Shown: one piece after another, positions 11,701 to 22,846 of the stretch
Position numbering within the stretch: the first letter of the stretch is position 1
How the letters are laid out: every line of letters begins with the position of its first letter
Assembly (NCBI GenBank): GCA_003415625.1
Contig: PYIU01000007.1
Span: forward strand, 1,116,001 to 1,180,000
DNA from: Aquanectria penicillioides
Taxonomy: Eukaryota; Ascomycota; Sordariomycetes; Hypocreales; Nectriaceae
Direction: 5' to 3'
DNA: 64,000 nt
The notes under the pieces: generated by a model
Databases searched by the model: none
Seen by the model: the letters and a program-made list of their open reading frames with translations, nothing else
What the model was told of the DNA's origin: nothing
Position numbers and translations under genes: made by a program

Positions 11701-12414
11701 TGCCACAGTGCAGTGCAGTGTAGTGCAGCCCAGCCCAGCACACCACCAAGGACTGGGGTGTGGACGGTGTGGACTGGGAGAGTGGGCCGTGGATCATCGT
11801 CGTGGTGGTGATGGGGGATGACGATGAGAAACCCACCACATTGGCAGATTGGGCACGGCCATGATGGTGGAGTGGAGCCACCGGGCGACAGCCGGGGGCC
11901 ATGTGCCTCTCCAGAAAGTCTCCAAAAGGTCTCAACGAGCGCTGCAACCAGCTGCAGCATCTCGAGCGCGTACAGGCATCTATGCGCTATGGCACGGATA
12001 GCTCGCTGCCGACCAGGAGACCAAGCACTGAAGCTGCATGGCGCGTCGCTCGGGTGTTCCCTGGACTGGAAGCTCCTCGGAAAGCTGCCTCCCCCAGAGA
12101 GCTTGTTTGCCCGTGTAAGCCAAGCCATGTGTGGTGGTCGGTACTTGCAAACGTCACTGAGATGGTGGGATCACCATCCAGGACAATGAGATTAAATAGG
12201 AATCGAATCCCCCCCGCTCTGAAACAGTCCATCATCACAGCACCTCCCCATCGCTTCTCTCTCACCTCACCTCGCCTCACCTCACCTGCCTGCGCAGAGT
12301 TCATAGTCACACGCACACTCTCCACTCTCTCGTGTCCGCCGCGAAGCTTAGAAACGACAACCCACTTGGGCAGTCTTTCACCCATTGTCGATAATTTAAT
12401 CTCTGCTCGCAATC
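8761..12414. other. Long intergenic region upstream of the stomatin-like gene
   Basis: No coding segment is supported, although open frames up to 350 codons exist (for example minus 11076-12128). Those have no domain, no consistent codon use and no splice pattern. A very AT-rich patch lies at 9055-9115. A short GTGCA-rich repeat lies at about 11703-11730. A pyrimidine-rich CTCACCTCACCT tract at 12255-12295 is typical of a fungal transcription start region and probably belongs to the gene at 12415. Confidence 0.5.
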
Positions 12415-13600
12415 ATGGCCTCTCAGGCAGCAGTCAACGGCGACAGCTCCAAGGCGCCCGACTCCAATGTCGGCTTCCAGACCCAGTACAAGATGGCGGT
12501 TCAGCCACCCAAGAAGGAGGATCTTCAGCGCAGCTATGCCACCGTTGTTGACTCCGAGGCCAACCCCAAGGGTTGGTACGGTAGCATGAGTGTGTCCCCA
12601 GCATCGCCGTCGCGCAACTTCAGTGTGCTAACTCTCACCTTTCAGTCGATACCCTCGGCAGCTGCATCGGAACCCTGGGTGCCATCCCCTGCTGCATCAT
12701 CTGCCCCAACCCCTTCAAGAATGTCCAGCAGGGCAACGTCGGTCTCGTCACCAAGTTTGGCAAGTTCTACAGGGCCGTCGACCCCGGTCTTGTTCGCGTC
12801 AACCCCCTCAGCGAGCGCCTTATCCAAATCGACGTCAAGATCCAGATCGCAGAGGTCCCCGAGCAAATCTGCATGACCAAGGACAACGTCACTCTGCGCC
12901 TCACCTCCGTCATCTACTACCACATCGTCTCTCCTCACAAGGCCGCCTTCGGCATCAACAACGTTCGCCAGGCCCTCATTGAGCGTACCCAGACCACTCT
13001 GCGACACGTCGTCGGTGCCCGAGTTCTCCAGGACGTTATTGAGCGCCGCGAGGAGATTGCCCAGTCCATTGGGGAAATCATTGAGGATGTTGCCGCCGGT
13101 TGGGGTGTTCAGGTCGAGAGCATGCTCATCAAGGACATCATTTTCAGCAACGAGCTTCAGGAGTCCCTATCCATGGCCGCCCAGAGCAAGCGTATCGGTG
13201 AAAGCAAGATTATTGCCGCCAAGGCTGAGGTACCTCCTTTTCCTCTCCTCACCCTTTTCTCTATCTGTCTCTTTTCTTTTGCGATCCGCTAACATCAACA
13301 ACCTCCTAGGTCGAATCCGCCAAACTGATGCGCCAGGCCGCTGACATTCTCAGCTCTGCCCCTGCCATGCAGATCCGCTACCTCGAGGCCATGCAAGCCA
13401 TGGCCAAGTCAGCCAACAGCAAGGTCATCTTCCTGCCCGCTGCGAACCAGACCATGGGCAACGCCCTCAACGCCGCCATGGCTGCCAACCCCACTGGCGA
13501 GTCCAGCGGAAACAATGAGATGAGCTTCAACAATGACTTTGGAGGTCAGGACCCGAGCTTCCAACAAGCCATGCATGCTCGCATGGTTGAGAACATTTAA
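12415..13600 (+). CDS. Stomatin-like SPFH/band 7 membrane scaffold protein
   Basis: Three exons (12415-12589, 12646-13229, 13310-13600) encode 349 residues. Intron 1 has donor GTGTGT and branch GCTAAC, intron 2 donor GTACCT and branch GCTAAC. Residues about 59-80 form the hydrophobic hairpin-like segment with a CC-x2-C cluster (PCCIICPNPF), a likely acylation site. The band 7 domain follows (NVGLVTKFGKF, DPGLV, TKDNVTL). Next come the conserved RTQTTLRHVVG and QDVIERREEI blocks of the stomatin core and an Ala-rich coiled C-terminal part (ESAKLMRQAADIL). Stomatin-family proteins oligomerise on the inner face of membranes and organise lipid domains and channels. Which membrane is used here is not visible. 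The start is chosen because it follows the pyrimidine-rich leader and gives an uninterrupted product. It lies convergent to NOP58. Confidence 0.92.
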
Positions 13601-14817
13601 GCAAAAAAAATGTTATAAAAATTACATTGTCTATCGGGGCACGATGGGCTAACGCTTGCGGATTTTCCCTTCGATGGGTATAGCCTGGTCTACTTGATTT
13701 CGAAAGCACATTTGTCGTCGCTTCCTCTCGTCTTCAACACGCCTCCATTTTTCGATCAAAATTCTTTGTCCATAAACCCCGAAAATCCCTAGGTCGTCGA
13801 TGCTCCGAGCCTCGTTACCGCGTGCAATTCGTTGTTTTTCTGCTTCGCAAACCCCGATACCCTTCTTCAACCAGATACACCATAATACCAACCAACACCC
13901 CCTTTGACAAGCAAATACACAACAGCTGTCAGCCGAAAGTAGGTGGTTTTTTTTACTTCTCAACCCCTGCTTGGGTCATTTTTGCAAGGGGTACCTTACT
14001 GTATGACCGAGATGGCAATGGGAAACGATGATGCGCCTCGTTGGGAGGATAGATACCCAGGGTGCTCGATAGGGCATGGATAACGGGAATGAATGCTTGC
14101 TTGGTGGACCGGAAATGGATACCCTGTTTCGCTCTTTGACACTGTCGTTCTTGTATGAATGTTGTAAAGTGTAGCCTTACTACTCAATTGATTCATGACT
14201 TGGCTTACTTTTCCCCACCTGGTGTTCCTGCACGTTGCTTCGCTCGGCTCATGCCATGTGGGTCCTCCAAACGACCCACTTGCCGCAATCGCAGTAAAAA
14301 GTTGACAAACCATACTTGACATCACATCACAGGCATTGCACAATCTTCATGGTTTGAATGTCGAGAACTCGACTTTGACTTTTTTTTAGACCCTGCTGCT
14401 CCACAAAATACAACTTCTCTCTCCTATTCCTCTTTGCAATTCAACATCTTGGATCAAATCTCAAGGTCTTCTAACAAAGAGACAAGGAGGATAATAAGCC
14501 AAATGGATAAAAAAAAATGTGGAAAAAAATACCATCCACGCCAAAATGCCCCTTCCGCCCAAACGCCAGCCAACCAGGAAAAAGGTGGGGGCAACAGTTA
14601 AGCCAGAAGCTGCCATGCCAAAGTCTCTCAGGTATCACATATCTACACATCGGGAACCGTCCAATCGTTCGTTGTGTTCTTGGGAATGGTCCGTCGGGAG
14701 TGTCCAGACGAGTAAGAGAAAGGAAAAGCAGGCGGAGCCAGGGCGAGACCTAGTCCGTTCCCGTTATCCGATTCAGCGTCGTCGCAGCTGACGCCACGAC
14801 CTCTTCCGTAAGGGCAC
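13601..14817. other. Convergent intergenic region
   Basis: This separates the stop of the stomatin-like gene from the stop of NOP58, both pointing inward, so it mainly holds their 3' UTRs. No third gene is supported. Confidence 0.6.
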
Positions 14818-16824
14818 CTAGTCCGAGGAGTGGCGCTTCTTCTTCTTCTGCTTCTTCTCCTTCTTGGTCTCGGCCTCGTCCTCCGAGTCGTCGTGCTTGC
14901 GCTTCTTCTTGTCGGAGGCGGCCTTGACGGGGGTCTCCTCGGCCTCAGCCTTGCGCAGCTTCTTCAGCTCCTTCTTGCTGAAGACCTTGGGGGTGCCGTC
15001 AGTGTTGAGCTCGACATCGCCACGCTCGTACTTGCGCTTGAACTTCTTGACCGACAGACCAGCGGCCTCGGCGAGACGCTCGTAGTCGGCCTCGGACAGC
15101 TTCTTGGGCTTGGCAGGAGTGACAGCAGCGTTATCGTCGCTGTCGGCATCCTCCATCTCCTCATCCTCAACCTCCTCAATCAGCTTCTTGGACTTCTTGC
15201 TCTTCTTGGCAGACTCGGTTCCGTTGGCCTCCTCGCTGACACCGTCGGCATCGGCGTTGTATCGGCGGCTCTCCTTCAGAGTGAACTGACCAGTGCTGAC
15301 AATCTCGCCGGAGGGGGTAACGTTGGTACCTTTGGGGAGGAGAGGCTTGCCCTCAAGCTTTCGAAGGTGGTTCTCAAGCTTGATGCGATTGCTCAAACCG
15401 AGGATGGCGCGCTCCTCCTCATCGGCATCGTCGTCGAACTCGCCGAGGGCATCGACACGCAGACCGAGGGCAGTTTTGGCAGACAGCATACGGGCAATCT
15501 TACCCTTGTTTCGGCCAGTGGCCTGACCGATGAGGGAAGAGTGGTAGATGAGACCATACTTGGGAGTGTCGTGCTTGGTCTTCAAGGCACGGAAGAGGGC
15601 CTTCTCAGCACCGAGGATCTGGATGGTGGAACCGGGGGCCTTGGCCAAGCTGATGAGAGAACCAGCGTGGGCGATGAGACGAGCACCAACCAGGTAGCCG
15701 AGGAGGGCAGTCAGGTTGGGGGCGATGGCGCGCATGCGGCTCTCGAGGTAAGAAGAAAGCTGAGCACGGTACTCGGTGTAGACAATGACCTGGTCAGCCA
15801 GGAGCTTGATGTTGTCGAGATCCTCATCTGTAATCTCGGTACCCATGCTGATCTCGGCGGCGGCCTTGACAGCAGCCTCGACCTCCTCAGGCAGGATCTC
15901 GGAGAGATCGCTCTCGGAAATCTTGGTTCGCATGCCAACAGCAAGGACGACACGGGCATAGGCCAGGTTGTCGTTGAGAATCTTGGCCATCTCGGGGAAG
16001 TGCCAGCCGTACCACTCCTTGGTTCGCATGGCGTAGACGTTGAGCTCCTTGTCGAGGTCATCGAGAAGCTTGATAGCCTGGATGATCATGGAGTCGACCT
16101 TGTCGGCCGAGAACTTGAGCTTGTGACGGGACATGGAGTGGGACAGACCAAGAGCCATGCGATCAATGTTCTCGACCTCGAGACCGGGGATCAAGTTGGA
16201 GAGGGAGCCACGAATGCCTCGGAACAGATCCGTTGTGTTGGAGCCTGAGACGGGAGCGATGTTCAGGTTAGGCATGTTGGAAATGGCCGTGCCCAGCTTC
16301 ATATCGGCGACGGCGAGCGAGGCCTTCTTCTCGGCCTTGAGGTCCTCGAGGAGGCCGGAGAGCAGCTCGGGGACCTTGCCCTCCTTGAGGGAGGCAGCCT
16401 CCTCGAGAGCGGTGGCAGCGCTGTCGAACTTGACGAACTTCTTGAGCTTGAGCCTAGAGAGAAGACATTAGTCGTGTCCATGGCTGGCTTGGCTCCTGAA
16501 AACTTGATGCACAAGAGAGGGAGAGGGAAAAATGTCAAAATGCAGATTCACTTGTCCCTTGAAGATTTACTTCTGGAGGTTGCATCGCGCGTTGTAATGG
16601 GAAAATGTTTCACTCACATCTCGACAACCTTCTCAGGGCGTCCCAGCTCAGCAGCGAGCTCCTCGTTCTTCAACATCTTCTTGTCGGTAGCCTTGAACAG
16701 GCCATAGCTGCCAATTGTTAGCCCTCCATAACAAACAACTAGGTTGCACCTTCCTCCATGCATCCTCGTCCTCCAGGGTCGAAACTTACCCTGCCGGCGT
16801 CTCGGCAAGCACAAAGAGCGACAT
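14818..16824 (-). CDS. NOP58: Nop58, box C/D snoRNP core protein
   Basis: Three exons on the minus strand (16790-16824, 16618-16707, 14818-16453) give 586 residues, normal for fungal Nop58. The product starts [18 protein letters not shown], the NOP5 N-terminal domain. The NOSIC region and the snoRNA-binding Nop domain follow ([20 protein letters not shown], then [20 protein letters not shown]). The tail is rich in KKE/KKD runs (last ~150 residues). Nop58 pairs with Nop56, fibrillarin and Snu13 to guide 2'-O-methylation and rRNA processing in the nucleolus. Introns have GTAAGT/GTGAGT donors. It is transcribed away from VMA6 across a 504-bp shared upstream region containing a GTACGTAC palindrome at about 17092-17108. 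The long open frame on the opposite strand is a shadow of the KKE-rich codon pattern. Confidence 0.97.
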
Positions 16825-17328
16825 GATGGCTTCGCGTTCTCCTTCCCGATGATTTCGCACTGGTCGATTGGCGTCGTGGGTTCCTCGCGAGGCACAATTC
16901 CGTCCGCTGTGCGCGCTGCAAAGGAAAGTGCGAGGTGGGCTGGGCGATGGAAAAATTTCAGTTTGAAGCTCTAGAGTCTCCACCCAATTTTTTTCGCCTG
17001 CTGGTTCTGGTGCAGGCACACAAGTGGGTTTGGCTACATGGGGAATCGGCTCCGGCGCCATCATTTATCCGACTGACCGACTGACTGAGGGTACGTACAG
17101 TACGTACTCTTTCACTGTGGGGACCTGGCCACTCACGTGCAGGCTGGCGACGTCGACGCAGCTCCCTCGTTGTCGTTCGCAGGCTTGGGAATGCTAGGCG
17201 GCATCTTTTGACGACCCAGCTCCCTCCATCCCCATCACGCCCAAGTCCTGCCGGCCAACGTCAGACGTCGCGGCTTTTCTCACCAGACACATTCGCGGTA
17301 AATTCAAGTTGATCTGAAATTATTCAAG

Positions 17329-18607
17329 ATGGAGGGTCTTCTTTTCAACGTCAACAATGGGTATGTGAGAACCTCAACGAGGTCCCATATGATGCATAGA
17401 GGCAACCGAGAACTAACCCTAGCCCACAGCTACGTCGAGGGCATTGTCCGTGGCTATCGCAACAGTCTTCTCACTGGCGCAGCCTACAACAACTTGACTC
17501 AGTGCGAGACCATCGACGGTATGTTCTTACATCCATCCTCCTTGACTCTCCTCTTCGACTGATGCTAAAACATGCTAGATCTGAAGCTTCAGCTTGGCCC
17601 TGCCTACGGCGACTTCCTCGCATCTTTGCCCCCGAACCCATCGACCTCGAGCCTCGCCGCCAAGACGACCGACAAACTCATCTCCGAATTCCGTTATGTC
17701 CGCGCAAATGCTGTCGGTTCGCTGGCGACCTTCATGGACTACGTCACCTACGGTTACATGATCGACAACGTCGCCCTTCTCATCACCGGCACTCTGCACG
17801 AGCGCGACACCCGTGAGCTCCTTGAGCGATGCCACCCTCTCGGCTGGTTCGAGACTATGCCTGTTCTCTGCGTTGCCACCAATATTGAGGAGCTCTACAA
17901 CAGTGTGCTCATCGAGACCCCTCTCGCCCCGTACTTCAAGGGTAGTCTCAGCCACCAGGACCTTGACGAGCTCAACATTGAAATTGTCCGAAACACTCTT
18001 TACAAGAACTACCTGGAGGACTTCTACAACTTTGTCAACACTCACCCTGAAATGGCTGGAACTCCTACAGCCGAGGTCATGTCCGAGATTCTCGAGTTCG
18101 AGGCTGACCGCCGAGCTATCAACATTACTCTCAACTCTTTCGGCACTGACCTGACCAAGGCTGACCGCAGCAAGCTTTATCCCAACTTTGGAAAGCTGTA
18201 CCCCGAGGGAACCCTGATGCTCTCACGAGCCGATGACCCCGAGGGAGTCCGCCTGGCAGTCGATGGTGTTCACGATTACAAGGCCTTCTTCGACGCCGTC
18301 TCCGTAGGCGGCGGTCCCTCCGGACCTGGAAACATGGGTGGTGGCTCTGCTGACGGAAGAACCTTGGAGGACATGTTTTACCAAAAGGAGATGGAGATTT
18401 CCAAGAATGCCTTCACTAGGCAGTTCACTCATGCCATTGTGTATGCTTGGGTGAAACTCAGGGAGCAGGTTTGTTCCCCTCAACGCCGATTACGGTACTA
18501 GGACAAGAGCTAACATACTCCAGGAAATCCGTAACATCACCTGGATTGCGGAATGCATAGCCCAGAACCAGAAGGAACGCATTGGCAACTACATTAGCGT
18601 CTTCTGA
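17329..18607 (+). CDS. VMA6: V-type ATPase subunit d (V0 sector)
   Basis: Four exons (17329-17360, 17430-17518, 17579-18468, 18524-18607) encode 364 residues, close to the family's usual 345-365. The start MEGLLFNVNNGYVEGIVRGY and the end NQKERIGNYISVF are the diagnostic ends of subunit d. Between them are LLERCHPLGWF, DLDELNIEIVRN, and the FADRRA-like EFEADRRAINITLNSFGT block. Subunit d sits on the cytosolic face of the V0 ring and couples it to the V1 central stalk, driving proton pumping into vacuole, Golgi and endosomes. Very short first exons are typical for this gene. A Gly-rich insertion (GGGPSGPGNMGGGSADG) lies at about residues 285-301, a fungal variation. The gene shares its upstream region with NOP58. 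Confidence 0.96.
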
Positions 18608-18828
18608 TTCCTTGCATCTCCAATGAACCCCCAACCAAGTCTCGATTCTCTTTTTAGCATGATTTTGTGTAGTATAGCAATTGTGAGCTCGTAATGGCAC
18701 GGAATGGATCCGACAAATGGCGCAAGGTGGGAGACAGGTAGACGCAAGGCGGCTTGATTAAGCTCGCTCGTCTTTGATGGTGGCTTCCTATTGTACATAG
18801 AGAACAAGTATTCTACAACAGTTCTACA

Positions 18829-19816
18829 CTACAGCTCGATCTGGTCCTTGTATGTAGCAGGGGTGATACCCAGCTTCTCAACCATGTGAGTCCAACGCTC
18901 GCTTCCTCTCTCCTTACGCTCCATATACTTGAGCAGCTTCTGTCTCCTGTGAAGAAGCAGTCTCAGGTTGCGCTTGTTGTGCTTGTCCTTGTAACCCCGG
19001 TTGATCTGGAGGGCCTGGGACACAGCTCGGATCTTGGTCGTCAAGATGGCAATTTGGACCTCGGAGCTACCCGTGTCAGGACCAGCACGCTCTGGCATTT
19101 CCACGGGGTTGGTGTTGATAGATTGGGGTTTGGGCTTGAGGAACTTGTCGGTCTCGTGACGACCAAATTCGCTGATGATGCGTTGCACGTTGGCGTGGAA
19201 TCGGTCCCTGCTGCTGCCATTGCTCAGGTTTGTGATTCGCTTCAAGGCCTCAACGGCCTTGGTATGCCGTTGTTCGTGCTGCTTTAACTTGTCTCCCTCG
19301 CTTCCAGGCTCCATTTGAGATTCAACCATGCCGACCACAGGCATGGTGAGGGTGTAGGCGTGCTTGACGGCATCTCGTAGCTCCTTGTTGTTGAGGAAGT
19401 GATTTCGCAGTTCGGTAGACGCAGGGAGCTGATTACCGTTCGCGTCAGTAGAAACTTGGCCAGCCGAGTCGAGGGACTCGAGGAAAGGCGTGGTTCGACC
19501 ACGGATGGGGTCTCCATAAACATCCGCGCGCTCTCGCCCCAGCACCTCACGGCGCTCGATGTTGGCAGCTTTGCGCTGCTGAGCCTGAGCCCATCGGTAC
19601 GGGTCCTGCTTGGCCTTGCGCTTCTTCTCGCGCTGAGAAAGGTTGGCGGTCTGGACGAGGGGAAGGAAGTTCGGTGTCGAAGGCTTTGCGGTAGGGCGGA
19701 GGCAAACTGAGAGCAATTGGTCAATAAGTGGAGCTCTCAAGCGAAGAAAGACGAAACATGGCATTCATACGGTTCAATATGCCAAGGCGCGGAAGCGCCT
19801 GTAATCTGGGTGGCAT
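18829..19816 (-). CDS. MRPS28: Mitochondrial small-subunit ribosomal protein uS15m
   Basis: Two exons (19771-19816, 18829-19706) give 307 residues. The first exon encodes MPPRLQALPRLGILN, an Arg/Leu-rich amphipathic start that fits a mitochondrial presequence. The donor GTATGA and acceptor CTCTCAG keep the frame. The C-terminal half carries the S15 fold signature: DTGSSEVQIAILTTKI, then HKHNKRNLRLLLHRR-like HNKRNLRLLLHRRQKLLKYM, ending in the helix with RWTHMVEKLGI. The long N-terminal extension (residues ~35-200) is normal for fungal mitochondrial S15. Its role is rRNA binding in the mitochondrial 30S platform. A start inside exon 2 would lose the targeting signal, so I prefer the spliced form. 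It is divergent from RPS0 over 343 bp. Confidence 0.92.
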
Positions 19817-20159
19817 GATTGAGGCATCAATCAACGGATCGATAGACTGGCGACTGATGAATGAGGTCCCAAGCCCATCTCAAAATTTCCCAACCGGCCA
19901 CGGCCCATGCCGGGGGAAGCAGGACCATGCGCTTGGCCCCAATATGGACTAGCTTATGGGATCACGTGAAGGGCCCATCTGTCTTCCAAGAACCTCCGAA
20001 CTAGAGCCCTTTTGGACTAGCTCCATCAGGGCTCTCGCACCACACACATTTTTGGGAAATTCTGAAGGTCTCGCGAACTTTTTGCGACTTCCACGCACAT
20101 CACCAACTTCTCCCCTTCCGACACTATCCTCCTCAACCACCAGGAAGAAATCAGTCAAG
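19817..20159. promoter_or_regulatory. Shared upstream region of uS15m and RPS0
   Basis: Between the two divergent starts lie a CACGTG box (19963-19968), two copies of TGGACTAGCT (19945-19954 and 20013-20022), and an 8-bp perfect inverted repeat AGAGCCCT/AGGGCTCT (20003-20010 and 20028-20035) that brackets the second copy. CACGTG is a known Cbf1-type site in fungal ribosomal-protein promoters. The roles of the others are inferred only from position and repetition. Confidence 0.55.
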
Positions 20160-21242
20160 ATGGCCCCCTCCAACCTGCCCTCCATCTTCAACGCCACCAG
20201 CCAGGACATTGAGATGCTCCTGGCTGCTCAGGCTCACCTTGGCAGCAAGAACCTCCAGGTTCACATGGAGAACTACCTCTGGAAGACCCGTGCTGATGGT
20301 GTCAACATCCTCAACGTCGGCAAGACCTGGTGAGTTTGACGAAAAATTCGGGCCATTCTCGAGGGTTTCTGGGTTTTCGCGACGACATTGTAAAGCTATT
20401 TGCAGCTTTAACCTTGCAGAAACACCAAGAGAATAAGTCGCAAAACCCAATGCCCCGCCATGCAAGGCTAACCAGCAATCGCACTACAGGGAGAAGATTG
20501 TCCTCGCTGCCCGTATCATCGCCGCCATCGACAACCCCGCCGATGTCTGTGTCATCTCTGCCCGTCCCTACGGTCAGCGTGCCGTCCTCAAGTTCGCTTC
20601 CCACACTGGTGCCTCCCCCATTGCCGGTCGCTTCACCCCCGGTTCCTTCACCAACTACATCACCCGCTCTTTCAAGGAGCCCCGTCTGATCGTCGTCACC
20701 GACCCCCGAACCGACGCCCAGGCCATCAAGGAGGCTTCCTACGTCAACATCCCCGTCATTGCCCTCTGCGACACTGACTCCCCCACCGAGTACGTCGACG
20801 TTGCCATCCCCACCAACAACAAGGGTCGCCACGCCATCGGTTGCGTCTGGTGGATGCTCGCCCGTGAGGTCCTCCGCCTCCGTGGTACCATCTACAACCG
20901 TGAGACCCCCTGGGATGTCATGGTCGATCTTTACTTCTGTAAGTTTTTCTCCAAAGAGCATATCTGTGACATGCGACTAATACCGCATCAGACCGCGACC
21001 CCGAGGCCGAGGCCGAGGAGAAGGTCGAGGAGGAGAAGCTCGTCACCGCCGAGGAGGAGACCCCCGCCGTCGAGTCTGGATTCCAGCAGGGCGGCGACTG
21101 GGAGGCTCCCGCCGCTGGCTTCGCTGGTGCCACCGGCTCTGGCTGGGACGGTGCTGCTGGTGAGGAGTGGGGTGCTGCTGCTCCCGCTGCCACCACCGAG
21201 TGGGCTGCCGCTGCCGAGCCTGCCAAGGAGACTCAGTGGTAG
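20160..21242 (+). CDS. RPS0: 40S ribosomal protein uS2 (Rps0)
   Basis: Three exons (20160-20329, 20490-20938, 20992-21242) encode 289 residues. The N-terminal uS2 fold is clear: [50 protein letters not shown], and [20 protein letters not shown]. It is followed by [17 protein letters not shown] and the acidic, Trp-containing eukaryotic tail (EEWGAAAP ... TTEW ... KETQW). Intron 1 (160 bp) falls inside Trp57, intron 2 inside a Tyr codon, both with GTGAGT/GTAAGT donors. Codon use is strongly biased to C-ending codons, as expected for a very highly expressed gene. Rps0 is needed for 40S assembly and 20S pre-rRNA maturation. It lies near NOP58 and uS15m. Confidence 0.98.
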
Positions 21243-22846
21243 GATGCTGAGCCCCAAGGCGGTGCTTCGGAGGAACAGTGGTGATGGCGATTGGTCGACA
21301 TCGGCGGCGTTACGAGGCTTGCTGGCTTTGATCTTGGGACCAAGGTACAACTTGGTGGTACTAATGAGGGAAAGATACTCGCCCCTGGCCCATTGTCTCT
21401 CTTTCGTCTCTCTCTGTGTCGGGCTTCTGACTATGCTTGTTTTCGGACGCTTAGGCTGGGAGGACGGAACTCACCGGAAAGGGGGGGAGGGAAAGCCCTG
21501 TATCGCCAAGGGGGGTAAACTTAATCGTTATCCCGCCTTTGTTCTGCGGTTTTGATGCGAGAAGCGACACAGTCGTCCAACTAGGAATTAAAAAAGATCA
21601 AAAGTTGCCATTCAATATCCTGTCCACCTGTTCCTGATTCTATGTCACAATGCCCATCACGTCAAGTTCTGCAACGTAGTTTTCATTTAGGGTTGAAAGA
21701 AATGACAAGTACCCTGTTCAAAAACGGCTATTTGTGACCTAATCAATAAAAGTTAAGTTGATAGGAAACCTATTCGCTCTTAACCAGTTTTACCAGTACC
21801 AACCAATCAGTATAGTATATGCCTTTCCAACACAAATATTTCATCTTCAATTGGATTTGAATGGCCGACTTGAGAAAATTACATCTGCTAAACGATATTG
21901 TGGCATTTTCGTTCATTCACACAAAATAGTCCACCAAGTTCGAGCTTGCTCAAATATCGAATGTTTTTTTCTTCCAAAGTAGCCTAATCAAGTGGGATAG
22001 GCAAACAAAATAATTTCCTTCCCTGTCTGCGAAGCTCATGACAGACATCAAACCTACACTATCCACGTTGGCAAAGCCTCGCGTTATTCTTCATCTTCAG
22101 AATCAAAGTAAACGCAAAGTGGTATCAATTCCTGGGTGAAAAAGCCCATCATCACTGTCTGCTAATCCCATTTCTACTCCATCCCAGCATTCCCCAGGTT
22201 ATCCCGTTTTATGTACCCTCGTATCCTTTCCTTTACCATCCTTTCCATCCTGCTCCTTCTTGTATCCACCCCGATGTTCCTCTCCATCCGAAGCTCCATA
22301 CACGATTCTCAAAACAGTGTGATCACGGCCCTCAAACTCCCATCAAGAAGAAGATGAAACAGAGGAAGAAACAATGCGCGCACCATAGATACACACGCAT
22401 AGTGCGAAAGGGGTATGTGAGTGAGAACAAAGCCGAAGGTATATGAGACTGTAAGAATTGTGCAAAGAAAGAAACAAAGACTGGCCAGAATTCCAACTCC
22501 CGCTTGTCCTGGATGCTTTGATGCCGATAATGAAAAATGGCGATGTTTATTCAGATCGGGTCTGGATTCCATCGTGCTGGTGGTATATGGACTGTCCTTA
22601 TGAAATAAACATGCCGCGTGTTGTGTGTGAGGATATAGATACAAGCCCGTTGATGGCTGTATATGTGTGCTAGGTTTATTCGGTCTTGTCGTGATGAAAA
22701 CATTAATGGTATATATGAAACGCCGTCGCTGCGGTGAGTCGTGAGATTCATTATGTTAATTGCGTCTGTGTCGATGAGGGACAGACTGCGCGTATACGAT
22801 TGTCGCGGTTCGTCAAGTCTATTAACTTGACGTAGGTTTGTGTACT
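21243..22846. other. Convergent intergenic region
   Basis: This separates the stop of RPS0 from the stop of the LTE1-like gene, which point toward each other. It contains their 3' UTRs and an AT-rich middle part (about 21700-22000). No gene is supported. Confidence 0.6.

Noticed and set aside
11076..12128. 350-codon open frame on the minus strand upstream of the stomatin-like gene
   Set aside because: Composition is Ser/His/Pro/Arg-rich with no conserved block, no promoter-like or splice context, and it covers the likely promoter of the plus-strand gene.
14830..16248. 472-codon open frame on the plus strand opposite NOP58
   Set aside because: It is the antisense of a gene with strong codon bias. 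It begins with a Leu run produced by the Lys-rich tail codons and has no domain or splice context.
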